From Actinoplanes flavus (GTDB lineage Bacteria > Actinomycetota > Actinomycetes > Mycobacteriales > Micromonosporaceae): a stretch of 64,000 nt of DNA. The stretch is taken from NCBI RefSeq assembly GCF_017592555.1, contig NZ_JAGFNS010000017.1, positions 106,529 through 170,528 of the forward strand, in the 5' to 3' direction. Below are positions 31,942-39,106 of the stretch, one piece after another. The notes beneath the pieces are model-generated. The model was not told the DNA's origin. It was given only the letters and a program-made list of their open reading frames with translations, and searched no databases. Positions within the stretch are counted from its first letter, which is position 1, and each line of letters starts with the position of its first letter. The translations under genes were made by a program, and so were the position numbers.

Positions 31942-32712
31942 ATGCCTGACATGACCGTTCCATCGCCCGGCGCGCCCAACTGGGTGGATCTGGCCACCGC
32001 CGACCTCGATGACGCGATCCGCTTCTACAGCGCGTTGTTCGGCTGGACGGCGGAGATCTCCGGCGACGACTTCGGGGGTTACACCACCTTCCAGCTGAAC
32101 GGGCTGCCCGTGGCCGGCGCCGGGCCGCTCTTCGGCGAGGGTCAGCAGACCGCCTGGAGCACGTATTTCGCGGCCGGTGACGCGGACGCGGTCGCCGGCC
32201 GGGTGGAGAGCGCGCAGGGCAAGGTGCTGGTGCCGCCGTTCGACGTGATGGACCAGGGGCGGATGGCGGCGTTCCTGGATCCGGCCGGGGCGCCGTTCAG
32301 CACCTGGGAGGCCGGGATGATGCGCGGCGCCGAGGTGTTCGGACTGCCCGGCGCCCTGACCTGGAACGAGCTGAACACCCGGGATCTGGAGGGCGCGATG
32401 GCCTTCTACGGCGCGGTGTTCGGCTGGACGTTCCGGCAGGCGCACGTCACCGGCCTGCCGTACGTGATCTGCGAACTCGACCGCATCCCGGTCGCCGGCC
32501 TCCAGTTGATGGTCGGCAGCGGCTGGCCGGACGATCTCCCGGCGCACTGGCTCGTCTATTTCGCGGTGGGCGACTGCGATCGCGCCGCCGAGCACGCCGT
32601 CGCCCTGGGCGGCCGGATCGTGCATCCGCCCACGCCGATCGCGGTCGGGCGGTACGCGGTGCTGTCCGATCCGCAGGGCGGCACGTTCGCCATCCTCAAC
32701 AATCATCGATAA
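31942..32712 (+). CDS. two-domain VOC family protein
   Basis: This 256-residue protein has two tandem glyoxalase-fold domains, each opening with a similar line: 'NWVDLATADLDDAIRFYSALFGWT' and 'TWNELNTRDLEGAMAFYGAVFGWT'. Each ends with 'DPxGxxF' (DPAGAPFSTW and DPQGGTFAIL). It resembles the actinobacterial CFP30B/hydroxylase group. I chose ATG 31942; ATG 31951 and TTG 31903 are alternatives. The substrate is unknown. Confidence 0.82.
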   Translation: MPDMTVPSPGAPNWVDLATADLDDAIRFYSALFGWTAEISGDDFGGYTTFQLNGLPVAGAGPLFGEGQQTAWSTYFAAGDADAVAGRVESAQGKVLVPPFDVMDQGRMAAFLDPAGAPFSTWEAGMMRGAEVFGLPGALTWNELNTRDLEGAMAFYGAVFGWTFRQAHVTGLPYVICELDRIPVAGLQLMVGSGWPDDLPAHWLVYFAVGDCDRAAEHAVALGGRIVHPPTPIAVGRYAVLSDPQGGTFAILNNHR

Positions 32713-32821
32713 AAGTCGTTGTCCGGGTCCTAACGAATCGTTGATCTTCAATCAAAGGTTTCTCTCTAGCGTCTTCGCCAGGCGTCCAACCAGGACACCG
32801 GCCACGACCATGGAGGAACCC

Positions 32822-33994
32822 ATGCGACCCGCCATCCGAGGTGCCGCGATCCTCGCCGGCTCCGCTCTCGCCCTCTCCCTCGGCACCCCCGCGTTCGCCA
32901 CGCCGGCGACCGGCACGGTCCGGTACGCGGACAGCGCCGCCGCGATCGACGGCTCGTACGTCGTCGTCTTCAAGAACGGCGACGCCGACCGGACCCGCGC
33001 CGACCGGCTCACCAAGCGTTACGGCGGAAGTGTCACCCGAGTCTTCGGCAGCGCCGTCGAGGGCTACTCGGCGAAGTTGAGCGCCGCCCAGGCCGCCCGC
33101 CTCGCCGCCGATCCCGCCGTCGCGTCGGTCGAGGCCGACCAGGTCGTGAGGATCGCCGCCACGCAGACCTCGGCGCCGTGGGGCCTGGACCGCATCGACC
33201 AGCGGGCGCTCCCACTCAGCGGCACCTACACGTACGGGGCGAGCAGCGGCGTCACCGTCTACGTGGTGGACACCGGCATCACGATCACCCACCGGGACTT
33301 CGGGGGCCGGGCGTCGTACGGCTACGACGCGGTCGAGGGTGACAACGTCGCGCAGGACGGCAACGGGCACGGCACCTTCGTGGCCGGGGTCGCGGTCGGC
33401 AGCACCCACGGCGTCGCCAAGAGCGCCAACGTGGTCGGTGTCCGGGTGCTCGACGACAACGGCTCCGGCACCACCGCCGGGGTCATCGCCGGCATCGACT
33501 GGGTGACCGCCAACGCGACCCCCGGCCGTTCGGTGGCCAACCTGAGTCTCGGGGGCGGGGCGAGCAGCACCCTGGACGCGGCGGTGCGGCGGTCGATCAC
33601 GGCGGGGATTCCGTACACGATCGCGGCCGGCAACTCGGGAGTCAACGCGAGCAACACCTCGCCGGCCCGGGTCACCGAGGCGCTCACCGTCGGCGCCACG
33701 AGCAACACGGACGCCAAGGCCTCCTGGTCGAACTACGGTTCGGTGCTGGACCTCTTCGCACCCGGCGTCTCGATCACCTCGGCGTGGCGGACCGGCGACA
33801 CCGCCACCTACACCGGTAGTGGCACCTCGTTCGCGGCCCCGCACGTGGCCGGCGCGGTCGCTCTCTACCTGGCCGCCAACCCGGGCGCCTCGGTCAGCAC
33901 GGTCAACTCGGCGATCGTGAACAACGCCACCACCGGAGTGGTCACCAGCCGCGGCACCGGATCGCCGAACCGGCTGCTCTACGTCGGTTCCTGA
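32822..33994 (+). CDS. secreted subtilisin-like serine protease (S8) with I9 propeptide
   Basis: This 390-residue exported protease has a signal peptide ('RGAAILAGSALALSLGTPAFA'), an inhibitor-I9 propeptide (about residues 40-115, 'YVVVFKNGDADRTRADRLTK' to 'VASVEADQVV') and a subtilase domain. The catalytic triad is Asp in 'VYVVDTGI' (~149), His in 'NGHGTFVAGV' (~183) and Ser in 'GTSFAAPHVAGAV' (~335). The ATG follows a GGAGGAACCC ribosome site. It is of proteinase-K/aqualysin type. An open frame 27 codons longer is not needed. Confidence 0.93.
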   Translation: MRPAIRGAAILAGSALALSLGTPAFATPATGTVRYADSAAAIDGSYVVVFKNGDADRTRADRLTKRYGGSVTRVFGSAVEGYSAKLSAAQAARLAADPAVASVEADQVVRIAATQTSAPWGLDRIDQRALPLSGTYTYGASSGVTVYVVDTGITITHRDFGGRASYGYDAVEGDNVAQDGNGHGTFVAGVAVGSTHGVAKSANVVGVRVLDDNGSGTTAGVIAGIDWVTANATPGRSVANLSLGGGASSTLDAAVRRSITAGIPYTIAAGNSGVNASNTSPARVTEALTVGATSNTDAKASWSNYGSVLDLFAPGVSITSAWRTGDTATYTGSGTSFAAPHVAGAVALYLAANPGASVSTVNSAIVNNATTGVVTSRGTGSPNRLLYVGS

Positions 33995-34009
33995 TCCTCC
34001 CCTGGACCG

Positions 34010-34036
34010 AAGGGCCGCCCGGTTCGGGCGGTCCTT
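34010..34036. terminator. bidirectional terminator between protease and fliQ
   Basis: The stem AAGGGCCGCCC/GGGCGGTCCTT (34010-34020 with 34026-34036, one G-T pair) closes a GGTTC loop. It sits between the convergent stops of the S8 protease and fliQ, and the plus-strand arm ends with T-rich sequence. Confidence 0.75.
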
Positions 34037-34037
34037 C

Positions 34038-34307
34038 TCAGGCGAGCAGGCTGGGCACCTTCTCGAAGAGCTGGGTGGTGTAGGTCATCATCTCGTGGAG
34101 CATCCAGTTGCCGGCCAGCAGCAGGGCCGCGCCGATCGCCACCGCCTTCGGGACGAAGGAGAGGGTGGCCTCCTGGATCTGGGTGACCGACTGGAACAGC
34201 GAGATGGCGAAGCCGACCACGAGCGCGGTCAGGAGCACCGGCGCCGCCATCTTCGCCGCGATCGTCAGGGCCTGCATCGCGAGCTCAACCACCATCGTGT
34301 CCGTCAT
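34038..34307 (-). CDS. fliQ: flagellar export apparatus protein FliQ (orphan)
   Basis: This 89-residue protein has exactly the FliQ length, two membrane helices ('MAAPVLLTALVVGFAISLFQ' and 'PKAVAIGAALLLAGNWMLHE') and the family core 'SVTQIQEATLSFVPKAVA'. FliQ is part of the FliPQR channel of the flagellar type III export gate. I took ATG 34307; ATG 34313 is an alternative. No other flagellar gene lies in the window. It follows btuD on the same strand after 77 bases, so it may be read from the riboswitch-controlled transcript. Confidence 0.88.
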   Translation of the reverse strand: MTDTMVVELAMQALTIAAKMAAPVLLTALVVGFAISLFQSVTQIQEATLSFVPKAVAIGAALLLAGNWMLHEMMTYTTQLFEKVPSLLA

Positions 34308-34384
34308 GCCCATCAGTTCGGAGACTTGAGGAAACGCCGGAGGGCAGACCGGGCGCGTCCCGGTTGCCGTCGCGTTGCTCAAGA

Positions 34385-35155
34385 TCAGCCGCGGACGGCC
34401 ACCACGAGCGGTCCCCGGTCGCCCTCGATGATCCGGACCTTGACCCGGTAGTGCTCGGCCAGGTGCGGTTCGGTCAGCACCTCGGCGGGCGTTCCGGACG
34501 CGACCACCCGGCCGGCGGCCAGCAGGAACATCCGGTCGGCGTACTCACCGGCGGTGGTCAGGTCGTGCATGGTGGCGAGCACGGTCAGGCCCCGCTCGGC
34601 ACGCAGGTGGTCCACCAGCTCCAGCACCTCCTGCTGGTGACCGATGTCCAGGGCGCTGGTCGGCTCGTCCAGCAGCAGGATCCCGGCACCCTGGGCGAGC
34701 GCCCGGGCCAGGAAGACCCGCTGCCGCTCCCCTCCGGAGAGCGTCTCCAGGCGCCGCCCGGCGAAGGACTCCAGGTCCAGCGCGGCCAGGACCTCCTCCA
34801 CCGCGGCCAGGTCCGTCGCCGACTCCCGGCCCAGCGGCGGGATGAACGGGGTACGCCCGAGCAGCACGTAGTCGAACACCCGCATCGCCGGCGGCACCAC
34901 CGGCGACTGGAGCACGGTGGCCACCGCCTTGGCCCGCTCACGCCGGGACAGGCGGTCGGCCGGGACGCCGTGCCACCGGACCGTCCCGCCGAACGGCAGC
35001 AGCCCGCCGATGGCCCGCAGCGCGGTGGACTTGCCGGCCCCGTTCGGCCCGATGACGGTGACCCATTCGCCCTCGGCCACGTCCAGGTCCACACCGTCGA
35101 CGATGAGGGTGCCGTCCAGCCGGACCGTGAGTCCCTCCACCTCGATAGCGCTCAT
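34385..35155 (-). CDS. btuD: cobalamin ABC transporter ATP-binding protein
   Basis: This 256-residue FecE/BtuD-type ATPase has Walker A 'VIGPNGAGKSTALRAIGG', signature 'TLSGGERQRVFLARAL', Walker B 'ILLLDEPTSALD' and switch His 'LATMHDLTTAGEYA'. ATG 35155 overlaps the permease stop (ATGA). The upstream cobalamin riboswitch, rather than the sequence alone, indicates vitamin B12 or a corrinoid as substrate instead of an iron siderophore. Confidence 0.85.
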   Translation of the reverse strand: MSAIEVEGLTVRLDGTLIVDGVDLDVAEGEWVTVIGPNGAGKSTALRAIGGLLPFGGTVRWHGVPADRLSRRERAKAVATVLQSPVVPPAMRVFDYVLLGRTPFIPPLGRESATDLAAVEEVLAALDLESFAGRRLETLSGGERQRVFLARALAQGAGILLLDEPTSALDIGHQQEVLELVDHLRAERGLTVLATMHDLTTAGEYADRMFLLAAGRVVASGTPAEVLTEPHLAEHYRVKVRIIEGDRGPLVVAVRG

Positions 35156-36201
35156 GACGGCACCGCCCGGTTGGTCCGCAGCACCAGCACGAAGAAGGGC
35201 GCGCCGAGAAACGCCGTGACCACGCCGATCGGGATCTCCGCGTCGCCGCCCGCGGTCCGGGCGACCAGGTCGGCGAGGACCAGGAAGGCCGCCCCGAACA
35301 GCAGGGACAACGGCAGCAGCGCCCGGTAGCTGGGCCCGGCCATCAGGCGCAGCGTGTGCGGCACGATGATCCCGACGAAGCCGATCAGCCCGGAGGCGCT
35401 GACCGCGGCGGCCGTGCCCAGCGAGGCCGCGATGATCAGCAGGTAGCGGGACCGCTGCGGGTGCAGGCCCAGGCTGGTCGCCTCGGCGTCACCGACGGTC
35501 AGCACGTCCAGCTCGCGGCGCTGGGCCAGCACGATCGCGGCGGTCACCACCACGTAGGGCAGGATCACCCGAACCTCGTGCCAGCCCGCGGTGGACAGCC
35601 GGCCGAGCGTCCAGGAGAACACCTCACGGACCGACTCGACGTTCCGTTGCAGCAGGTAGGTCTGCGCCGCGGACAGGAACGCCGACACCGCGACCCCGGC
35701 CAGGATCAGGGTGGCGGGCGAACGGTCCCGGCCCCCGGCCGCGCCGAGCAGCCAGGTGAGGGCCACCGCGCCGACCGCTCCCACGAACGCCGCCATCGGC
35801 GCCCCGATCGGCAGTTCGGCCACGTCACCGGTGGCCCGCAGGACGATCACCGCGGTCACCCCGAGACCGGCGCCGGCCGCCACCCCGAGCAGGTGCGGAT
35901 CGGCCAGCGGGTTGCGGAAGGCGCCCTGGTAGGCGGCGCCGGCCAGGGCCAGCATCGCGCCGACCAGCGCGCCCAGCACCACACGGGGCAGCCGCAGCTG
36001 GGTGAGGATCGCGACCTCACGGTCGGTCAGGCCGCTGTCCAGGCGTACCCCGGGAAGGAGATTGAGGAGCTCCACCGCGACGCCGCCGGGCGGCAGCCGG
36101 ACCGACCCGAAGGCCAGCGCCAGGACCATCGCGCCCAGCAGCGTGAGGACTCCGGCCGCCAGCCACGCCGGGCGCAGCCCGGCGGGCCGGCGAAAGCTCA
36201 C
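35152..36201 (-). CDS. btuC: cobalamin ABC transporter permease (FecCD family)
   Basis: This 349-residue protein has about ten helices and FecCD motifs: 'LRLPRVVLGALVGAMLALAGAAYQGAFRNPLADPHLLGV' early on and 'ASGLIGFVGIIVPHTLRLM' as the ATPase-coupling region. GTG 36201 overlaps the btuF stop. The long open frame to 37068 upstream is a shadow of btuF. Confidence 0.87.
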   Translation of the reverse strand: MSFRRPAGLRPAWLAAGVLTLLGAMVLALAFGSVRLPPGGVAVELLNLLPGVRLDSGLTDREVAILTQLRLPRVVLGALVGAMLALAGAAYQGAFRNPLADPHLLGVAAGAGLGVTAVIVLRATGDVAELPIGAPMAAFVGAVGAVALTWLLGAAGGRDRSPATLILAGVAVSAFLSAAQTYLLQRNVESVREVFSWTLGRLSTAGWHEVRVILPYVVVTAAIVLAQRRELDVLTVGDAEATSLGLHPQRSRYLLIIAASLGTAAAVSASGLIGFVGIIVPHTLRLMAGPSYRALLPLSLLFGAAFLVLADLVARTAGGDAEIPIGVVTAFLGAPFFVLVLRTNRAVPS

Positions 36202-37121
36202 TGGGGTACCTTGCTCACCGCGTCCCCGACGGCCTTGACCAGATCGACGGTACGGGGACCCCAGCGCGAGGCGATGTCGTCGTCGAGGGCGTAGATCTGC
36301 CCCGAGCCGACCGCGGCGATCGACGACCAGCCGGGCCGCGCCTTCACCGTCTCCGGAGACTGCTGGCAGCACTTGGTGTCGGCCAGGAAGATGGTGTCCG
36401 GGTTCGCCTTGACCAGCGACTCCTGGGCGAGCTGCGGGTAGCCGCCGAGCTTGCCGTCCGGGTCGGCGGCGTCGGCCACGTTGGTCATCCCGAAGAGGTT
36501 GAAGACCGAGCCGATGAAGGTCTTCGAGGTGGCCGAGTACAGGTCCGGGCCCAGCTCGTAGTAGTAGCTGAGCGGCTTGCTCCGGGCCGGCACCGACTCG
36601 ACGATCGCGTCGATGTCCGCGGCCATCCGCTCGTTCAGCGCCTTCGCCTCGGCCGGGTGACCGGTGAGCGCGCCGAGTTCGGTGATCTCCCGGTAGGTGT
36701 CGTCGAGGGTGGCGGCGGCCGGCGACACGAACGCCGGGATCGACAGTTTGCCGAGCTGGGCCACGATGCCGTCGGAGTCGTTGGACAGCACCACGAGGTC
36801 CGGGTCCTTGGCCGCGATCGCCTCGGCGTTCGGCTTGAAACCGGACAGGTCGGTCTTCGGCGCCTCGGCCGGGTAGGTGGACTGGTCGTCGACCGCGGTG
36901 ACCTGCGGCCCGGCGCCGATCGCGTAGAGCATCTCGGTGGCCGTCGGGCTCAGCGAAACGATCTTCGCGGGCGGGGCGGTCAGGGTCACGGCCCCGACCG
37001 TGACCGGGTACGCCCCGGGGGCGGAACCGGACGCGGTGGTGGTGGGCGCGGTTTCGTCGCCCGCACATCCGGCGAGGAACAGTGCGGTGGCCGCTATGGC
37101 AGCGGTGAGCAGGCGTTTCAT
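36198..37121 (-). CDS. btuF: cobalamin-binding lipoprotein of the ABC transporter
   Basis: This 307-residue class III substrate-binding lipoprotein has the lipobox 'LFLAGC' with the modified Cys19 and the BtuF/FepB fold, opening 'AKIVSLSPTATEMLYAIGAG' and continuing with 'DPDLVVLSNDS'. I took ATG 37121, after an AGGAGG ribosome site; the frame stays open 16 codons into the leader. Two adjacent Cys in 'DTKCCQQSPETV' are unusual. It is first in the btuFCD operon, under a cobalamin riboswitch. Confidence 0.87.
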   Translation of the reverse strand: MKRLLTAAIAATALFLAGCAGDETAPTTTASGSAPGAYPVTVGAVTLTAPPAKIVSLSPTATEMLYAIGAGPQVTAVDDQSTYPAEAPKTDLSGFKPNAEAIAAKDPDLVVLSNDSDGIVAQLGKLSIPAFVSPAAATLDDTYREITELGALTGHPAEAKALNERMAADIDAIVESVPARSKPLSYYYELGPDLYSATSKTFIGSVFNLFGMTNVADAADPDGKLGGYPQLAQESLVKANPDTIFLADTKCCQQSPETVKARPGWSSIAAVGSGQIYALDDDIASRWGPRTVDLVKAVGDAVSKVPQ

Positions 37122-37129
37122 CGGTCCTC

Positions 37130-37162
37130 CTGTCGGCCGGTCAGGTGGTGCTTCGCCGACAG
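37130..37162 (-). promoter_or_regulatory. hairpin next to the btuF ribosome site (probable expression platform)
   Basis: On the minus strand CTGTCGGC pairs with GCCGACAG around a ~16-base loop; the 3' arm runs directly into the AGGAGG ribosome site before ATG 37121. Placed downstream of the cobalamin aptamer, it is a plausible element for B12-controlled translation initiation. Confidence 0.5.
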
Positions 37163-37204
37163 GGGCCACGCTGGCCGCCGCCCGCGAGGCGCCCCTCCCC
37201 GGGA

Positions 37205-37330
37205 GCGCTGAATCGCGACCGACGCCCAGGCGACCTGGCTAGACCTCCGAAGAGGGATCACAGTTGCGGGACAGCTCCGGTTTCACACCGGCTTCGCTGC
37301 GGCGCGGTCCCTGAAACGCTAACCCACGGC
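37205..37330 (-). ncRNA. cobalamin riboswitch
   Basis: The minus strand shows the conserved aptamer core in order: CAGGGA, then GCCGGTGTGAAACCGG, then CTGTCCCGCAACTGTG (37261-37315), followed by the B12-box AGCCAGGTCGCCTGG (around 37226-37240). These match the AdoCbl aptamer consensus closely. It precedes btuFCD, so it should switch off uptake when cobalamin is plentiful. Boundaries are approximate. Confidence 0.9.
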
Positions 37331-37351
37331 CGTCCCGCAACCGCAACGGCA

Positions 37352-37963
37352 TCACACGACGAGCCGTCCGGTCACATCGTCCGCGCTGATCAGGCCCCAA
37401 TGGCGGGAGTCCTGGGCCACCGGGCGGCTGTCACCGAGCACATAGACGGCGCCGTCCGGGACGGTGACCGGAGCACATTCCGTGCCGACCACCTGTGACT
37501 CGAACGACAGGTACGGCTCGTCGAGCGCCGTACCGCCGCGCAGCACCTTCCCGTCCCGGCACTCGATGTGGTCGCCGGGCAGGCCGATGACCCGGAGCAG
37601 GGTCTCGTGCGCGGGCGCGTCCGGTATCGGCAGAGCCACGATGTCGCCGTGATCGACACCGGTCACCCGGTAGCCGATCCGGTCGACCAGGTGGTGGCTG
37701 GTGACGGCGAGGGTCGGGGTCATGGCGTTGCTCGGCACATACCAGACCGAGAAGGAGAACGACGTGGTCACGGCCAGGAGCACGGCGGCCAGAGCGACCC
37801 CGTAGGCGACCGGCCGCTCCCGCGCCGCCACCCACAGTCCGCCGGCCGTCCAGCGCAGCGCCTCCCCGCTCCCGGACGTCTGATCGAACTCGGCCAGCAC
37901 CGCCTCACCCCACGGCCTGCCCCCGACCGCGATCTTCAAGATCCGGTACAGCACCCGCCTCAT
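37352..37963 (-). CDS. signal peptidase I-like protein lacking both catalytic residues
   Basis: This 203-residue protein has an N-terminal cytoplasmic part, one membrane helix (about residues 52-72) and an S26 peptidase fold outside. The boxes are clear but altered. Box B reads VPSNAMTPTL, with Ala80 where the nucleophilic Ser normally precedes Met. Box D reads TLLRVIGLPGDH, with Leu123 where the general-base Lys normally precedes Arg. Box E (LGDSRPVAQDSRHWG) is intact. It is therefore probably a non-cleaving pseudo-peptidase. ATG 37963 overlaps the PadR stop (ATGA), so the regulator and this protein are coupled. Confidence 0.8.
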   Translation of the reverse strand: MRRVLYRILKIAVGGRPWGEAVLAEFDQTSGSGEALRWTAGGLWVAARERPVAYGVALAAVLLAVTTSFSFSVWYVPSNAMTPTLAVTSHHLVDRIGYRVTGVDHGDIVALPIPDAPAHETLLRVIGLPGDHIECRDGKVLRGGTALDEPYLSFESQVVGTECAPVTVPDGAVYVLGDSRPVAQDSRHWGLISADDVTGRLVV

Positions 37964-38286
37964 GCCGGCCTCACGATCGCCAGGCTCGTGCCCCGGCGCG
38001 CGGCGGCCTTGGCCGCGGCATCGGCCAGGCGGACACGGGCCAGCGCCACCCCGTCGCCGGTCAGGCGGTAGGTGTGCCGGGGCGGGCGGCCCGGCTGATC
38101 GGAGGGCTCCCAGCCGGCCTCCAGCAGCGACTGCTCGGTGAGGCGCATCAGGATCGGGTAGAGCGTCCCGGACGCCAGGCCGGTCTCCCGGCTCAGGTCG
38201 TAGCCGTAACGCCAGGTGGTCGGGTCCTTCATCAGCGCCTCGAAGAGCCGCAGGGTCTGCGGCGAGGCATGCGGTGTCCTCGGCAT
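37960..38286 (-). CDS. PadR family transcriptional regulator
   Basis: This 108-residue PadR-s1-type winged-helix protein contains 'WRYGYDLSRETGLASGTLYPILMRLTEQSLLEAGWE' and 'RHTYRLTGDGVALAR'. Its ATG lies 8 bases after a -10-like TGTAGA, so the mRNA is probably leaderless. A perfect palindrome sits in the promoter spacer, the classic position for autorepression. It is co-translated with the signal-peptidase-like gene. Confidence 0.88.
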   Translation of the reverse strand: MPRTPHASPQTLRLFEALMKDPTTWRYGYDLSRETGLASGTLYPILMRLTEQSLLEAGWEPSDQPGRPPRHTYRLTGDGVALARVRLADAAAKAAARRGTSLAIVRPA

Positions 38287-38294
38287 ACGGAAAC

Positions 38295-38323
38295 TCTACA
38301 TAACTCGAGTTACCCGAAGTCAA
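38295..38323 (-). promoter_or_regulatory. padR promoter with palindromic operator in its spacer
   Basis: On the minus strand: -35 TTGACT (38323-38318), a 17-base spacer, and -10 TGTAGA (38300-38295). The spacer contains the perfect 12-base palindrome TAACTCGAGTTA (38301-38312). The predicted transcript starts at or within two bases of the padR ATG. Confidence 0.65.
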
Positions 38324-38349
38324 GGGCCCGGCATCGATCGGATGCCGGG

Positions 38350-38661
38350 TCAGGACTTCTTGCGGTGCTCCACGATGTCGGCGGCGGCGACCCGGTCCCC
38401 CGCGGCGGCCGCCTCCTCGTCGCCGGCGAGCGCCGAACGCAGCCGGTCCTTCTCCGCGCTGCGGCGGGCCGAGATCTCGCCGAGCTGCTCGGCCATCTCG
38501 TCACGCCACCCGCGCAGCAGGATGAACGAGAGACCGGCCGAGGCGACGAACGCCACCATGACGCAGACCAGGACGTTCAACGGCGTCAGGAGAAACAGCA
38601 CGGCGAAGGCGGCCAGGAACAGTCCCAGGCGGCCGAGTGTGTACTTGACGGCGGGCTTCAT
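38350..38661 (-). CDS. DUF4229 family small membrane protein
   Basis: This 103-residue protein has two membrane helices ('GRLGLFLAAFAVLFLLTPLNVLVCVMVAFVASAGLSFIL' region) and a charged C-terminal helix ('RGWRDEMAEQLGEISARRSA'). This matches the actinobacterial DUF4229 family often found beside menaquinone genes. It lies in the same direction as mqnE and the next gene and may be co-transcribed. The function is unknown. Confidence 0.8.
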   Translation of the reverse strand: MKPAVKYTLGRLGLFLAAFAVLFLLTPLNVLVCVMVAFVASAGLSFILLRGWRDEMAEQLGEISARRSAEKDRLRSALAGDEEAAAAGDRVAAADIVEHRKKS

Positions 38662-38673
38662 GCGTTATCTCCC

Positions 38674-39093
38674 TCAGCCGGACCGGTGACTGAGCCACCG
38701 GAGGCCGTAGAACCAGACCAGGCAGTACACGACCGTACCGGTCAGGGCGCCGGAGCCGCCGCTGACCAAGGACGGAGCGACCTCGGACACCAGACCGGCC
38801 ACGGTCATCCCGGCCGCGACACCGAAGCCGGCGGCCAGACCGCTCACCATGATCCGGTGAGCGCCGAAGCCCTCGGCCCGGAACTCCTCGACGAACAGCC
38901 AGACGGGCAGGATCAGCGCGAGCCAGCCGTTCGACTCACCGAACTCACCGAGGCCGGTCAGCGCCATCACCGCCTCGAACACCAACAGTACGGCGGCGCC
39001 GACGGCCAGCCCGGCGAAGGCGGAACCCAGCAGGTCACCGATCGTCGCCAGGCGGCCCGTCGCGTCCTTCTTCAGCTGGGTCATCAACGTCAC
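38674..39093 (-). CDS. membrane protein of unknown function
   Basis: This 139-residue protein has about four helices after a short soluble start 'MTLMTQLKKDATGRLATIGD'. ATG 39093 or 39084 could serve. It lies 13 bases after the mqnE stop and 12 bases before the DUF4229 gene, so it probably belongs to the mqnE transcript. I do not recognise the family. Confidence 0.7.
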   Translation of the reverse strand: MTLMTQLKKDATGRLATIGDLLGSAFAGLAVGAAVLLVFEAVMALTGLGEFGESNGWLALILPVWLFVEEFRAEGFGAHRIMVSGLAAGFGVAAGMTVAGLVSEVAPSLVSGGSGALTGTVVYCLVWFYGLRWLSHRSG

Positions 39094-39106
39094 CGTCCGT
39101 GTGGGG

